The position numbers were made by a program, and so were the translations under genes. From Microbacteriaceae bacterium (GTDB lineage Bacteria > Actinomycetota > Actinomycetes > Actinomycetales > Microbacteriaceae), in assembly GCA_025463615.1 (NCBI GenBank), contig JAODAU010000219.1:1-6241 (forward strand): 6,241 bases of DNA. The letters run 5' to 3'. Below are positions 5,696 to 6,241 of the stretch, piece after piece. Each line of letters starts with the position of its first letter. Within the stretch, counting starts at the first letter, position 1. The notes under the pieces are model-generated. The model had not been told where the DNA came from and did no database searches. It saw only the letters and a program-made list of their open reading frames with translations.

Positions 5696-6241
5696 ATGAC
5701 CTGGCTGGACACCGCCACCCGCACCGCGCAGGGCGTCTCGGGCAAGCGATCGCGGCGCATGGTGGAGATCGTGGAGCTCGTGGCGACCCGGGGGAGCGTC
5801 AGCCTCGCCGAGTTCTCGGACGCCCTCGGCGTCTCCGCCGCGACGGTGCGGCGCGACCTCGCCGACCTGGAAGCGAAGCGGGTCATCGTGCGCACGCACG
5901 GCGGCGCGACGGCGATCGAGTCGCTGGCCGAGCTGCCGGTCGCGTTGCGCGACTCGCAGTCGCAGGATGCCAAGCGGGCGATCGCGGAACGCCTCGTCAC
6001 GCTCATCCCGGCCGAGCGCCACGCGGTGGCGATCAGCGGGGGCTCGACGACGGCGATGGCCGCGCGGGCGCTGTCGCGGCATCCGGAGCTCACGATCGTG
6101 ACCAACTCGCTGAGCATCGCCACGCTGGTGACCTCGTTCCCCAACCTCAAGGTGATCATGACCGGCGGCCTGCTGCGCCCGCAGTCGCTCGAGCTGGTCG
6201 GCGTGCTGGCCGAGAACACGTTCAACGCGATCAACGTGGGC
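5696..6241 (+). CDS. DeoR/GlpR-family transcriptional repressor, 3' end beyond window
   Basis: The first 182 residues of a sugar-phosphate-responsive repressor; the family is usually about 250-270 residues, so roughly the last third is cut off by the window edge. A short N-terminal extension precedes the DeoR winged helix-turn-helix (about 18-72): SVSLAEFSDALGVS (34-47), the recognition helix AATVRRDLADLE (49-60), and the family signature wing VIVRTHGGA (63-71). The effector domain (DeoRC) follows, with the phosphosugar-binding loop ISGGSTTAMA (113-122), IVTNSLSIA (134-142) and MTGGLLRPQSLELVG (155-169). ATG 5696 has AAGGAG 6 bases upstream. It diverges from the GH4-aldolase operon, the usual position for a local regulator. 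Relatives such as AgaR, GatR and LacR control amino-sugar, galactitol and tagatose-phosphate genes, and their inducers are phosphorylated sugars; which one acts here is unknown. Confidence 0.92.
   Translation, partial: MTWLDTATRTAQGVSGKRSRRMVEIVELVATRGSVSLAEFSDALGVSAATVRRDLADLEAKRVIVRTHGGATAIESLAELPVALRDSQSQDAKRAIAERLVTLIPAERHAVAISGGSTTAMAARALSRHPELTIVTNSLSIATLVTSFPNLKVIMTGGLLRPQSLELVGVLAENTFNAINVG

Larger units (their letters stand above)
595..6084. repeat. Dispersed heptamer GGATGCC / GGCATCC, 15 copies found by eye
   Basis: GGATGCC on the plus strand starts at 949, 2411, 3120, 3596, 3711, 4037, 5294 and 5965; its complement GGCATCC starts at 595, 706, 1730, 3477, 4448, 4544 and 6078. All lie inside genes, in all three codon phases, encoding Asp-Ala, Ala-Ser, Gly-Ile, Met-Pro or His-Pro. 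For DNA of about 70% GC I would expect only one or two copies in this length (rough estimate). There is no strand preference. This looks like a genome-wide oligonucleotide bias rather than a local element; its role is unknown. Confidence 0.55.

Noticed and set aside
5590..6234. Minus-strand open frame opposite the regulator gene
   Set aside because: It is antisense to a clear DeoR-family protein and crosses the control region; the Ser/Arg/Ala-rich translation matches nothing.

Overview
The window is GC-rich DNA with dense, tightly packed genes and strong third-position G/C bias. AAGGAG- or GGAG-type ribosome binding sites precede the genes. The protein types and the Ala/Arg/Asp-rich coding style suggest a high-GC Gram-positive actinobacterium, probably Microbacteriaceae or a relative; that taxonomic guess is inference. 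No RNA gene, mobile element or CRISPR array was seen.

Layout, left to right: (1) 1-1299, minus strand: a sugar ABC-transporter substrate-binding lipoprotein whose C-terminus lies just beyond the left edge. (2) 1334-2212, minus: a two-domain SIS sugar-phosphate isomerase/deaminase, immediately upstream of (1) and probably in the same operon. (3) 2213-2361: an AT-rich divergent intergenic region with a perfect 19-bp inverted repeat. (4) 2362-3435, plus: a metal-dependent amidohydrolase (amidohydrolase-2 type). (5) 3432-4280, minus: a class II ketose-bisphosphate aldolase of the tagatose-bisphosphate aldolase type, whose stop codon overlaps that of (4) tail to tail. (6) 4277-5593, minus: a GH4 NAD/Mn-dependent alpha-galactosidase-like enzyme, translationally coupled to (5) by a GTGA overlap. 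(7) 5594-5695: a second divergent control region with a cluster of half-sites like those in (3). (8) 5696 to the right edge, plus: a DeoR/GlpR-family repressor, truncated by the window.

Together this looks like a sugar uptake and breakdown locus: the lipoprotein captures an oligosaccharide, the GH4 enzyme splits an alpha-galactoside-like bond, the SIS protein and amidohydrolase process the released sugar or sugar phosphate, and the aldolase cleaves a ketose-1,6-bisphosphate to trioses. The mix of a GH4 alpha-galactosidase with SIS, aldolase and DeoR components resembles the Aga/Gat routes for galactosamine, N-acetylgalactosamine or galactitol that run through tagatose phosphates. The substrate is not proven by the sequence. 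The needed sugar kinases and ABC permeases are not in the window and are expected just outside it. The shared operator-like half-sites at both divergent promoters suggest that the DeoR protein controls the whole locus, including itself.
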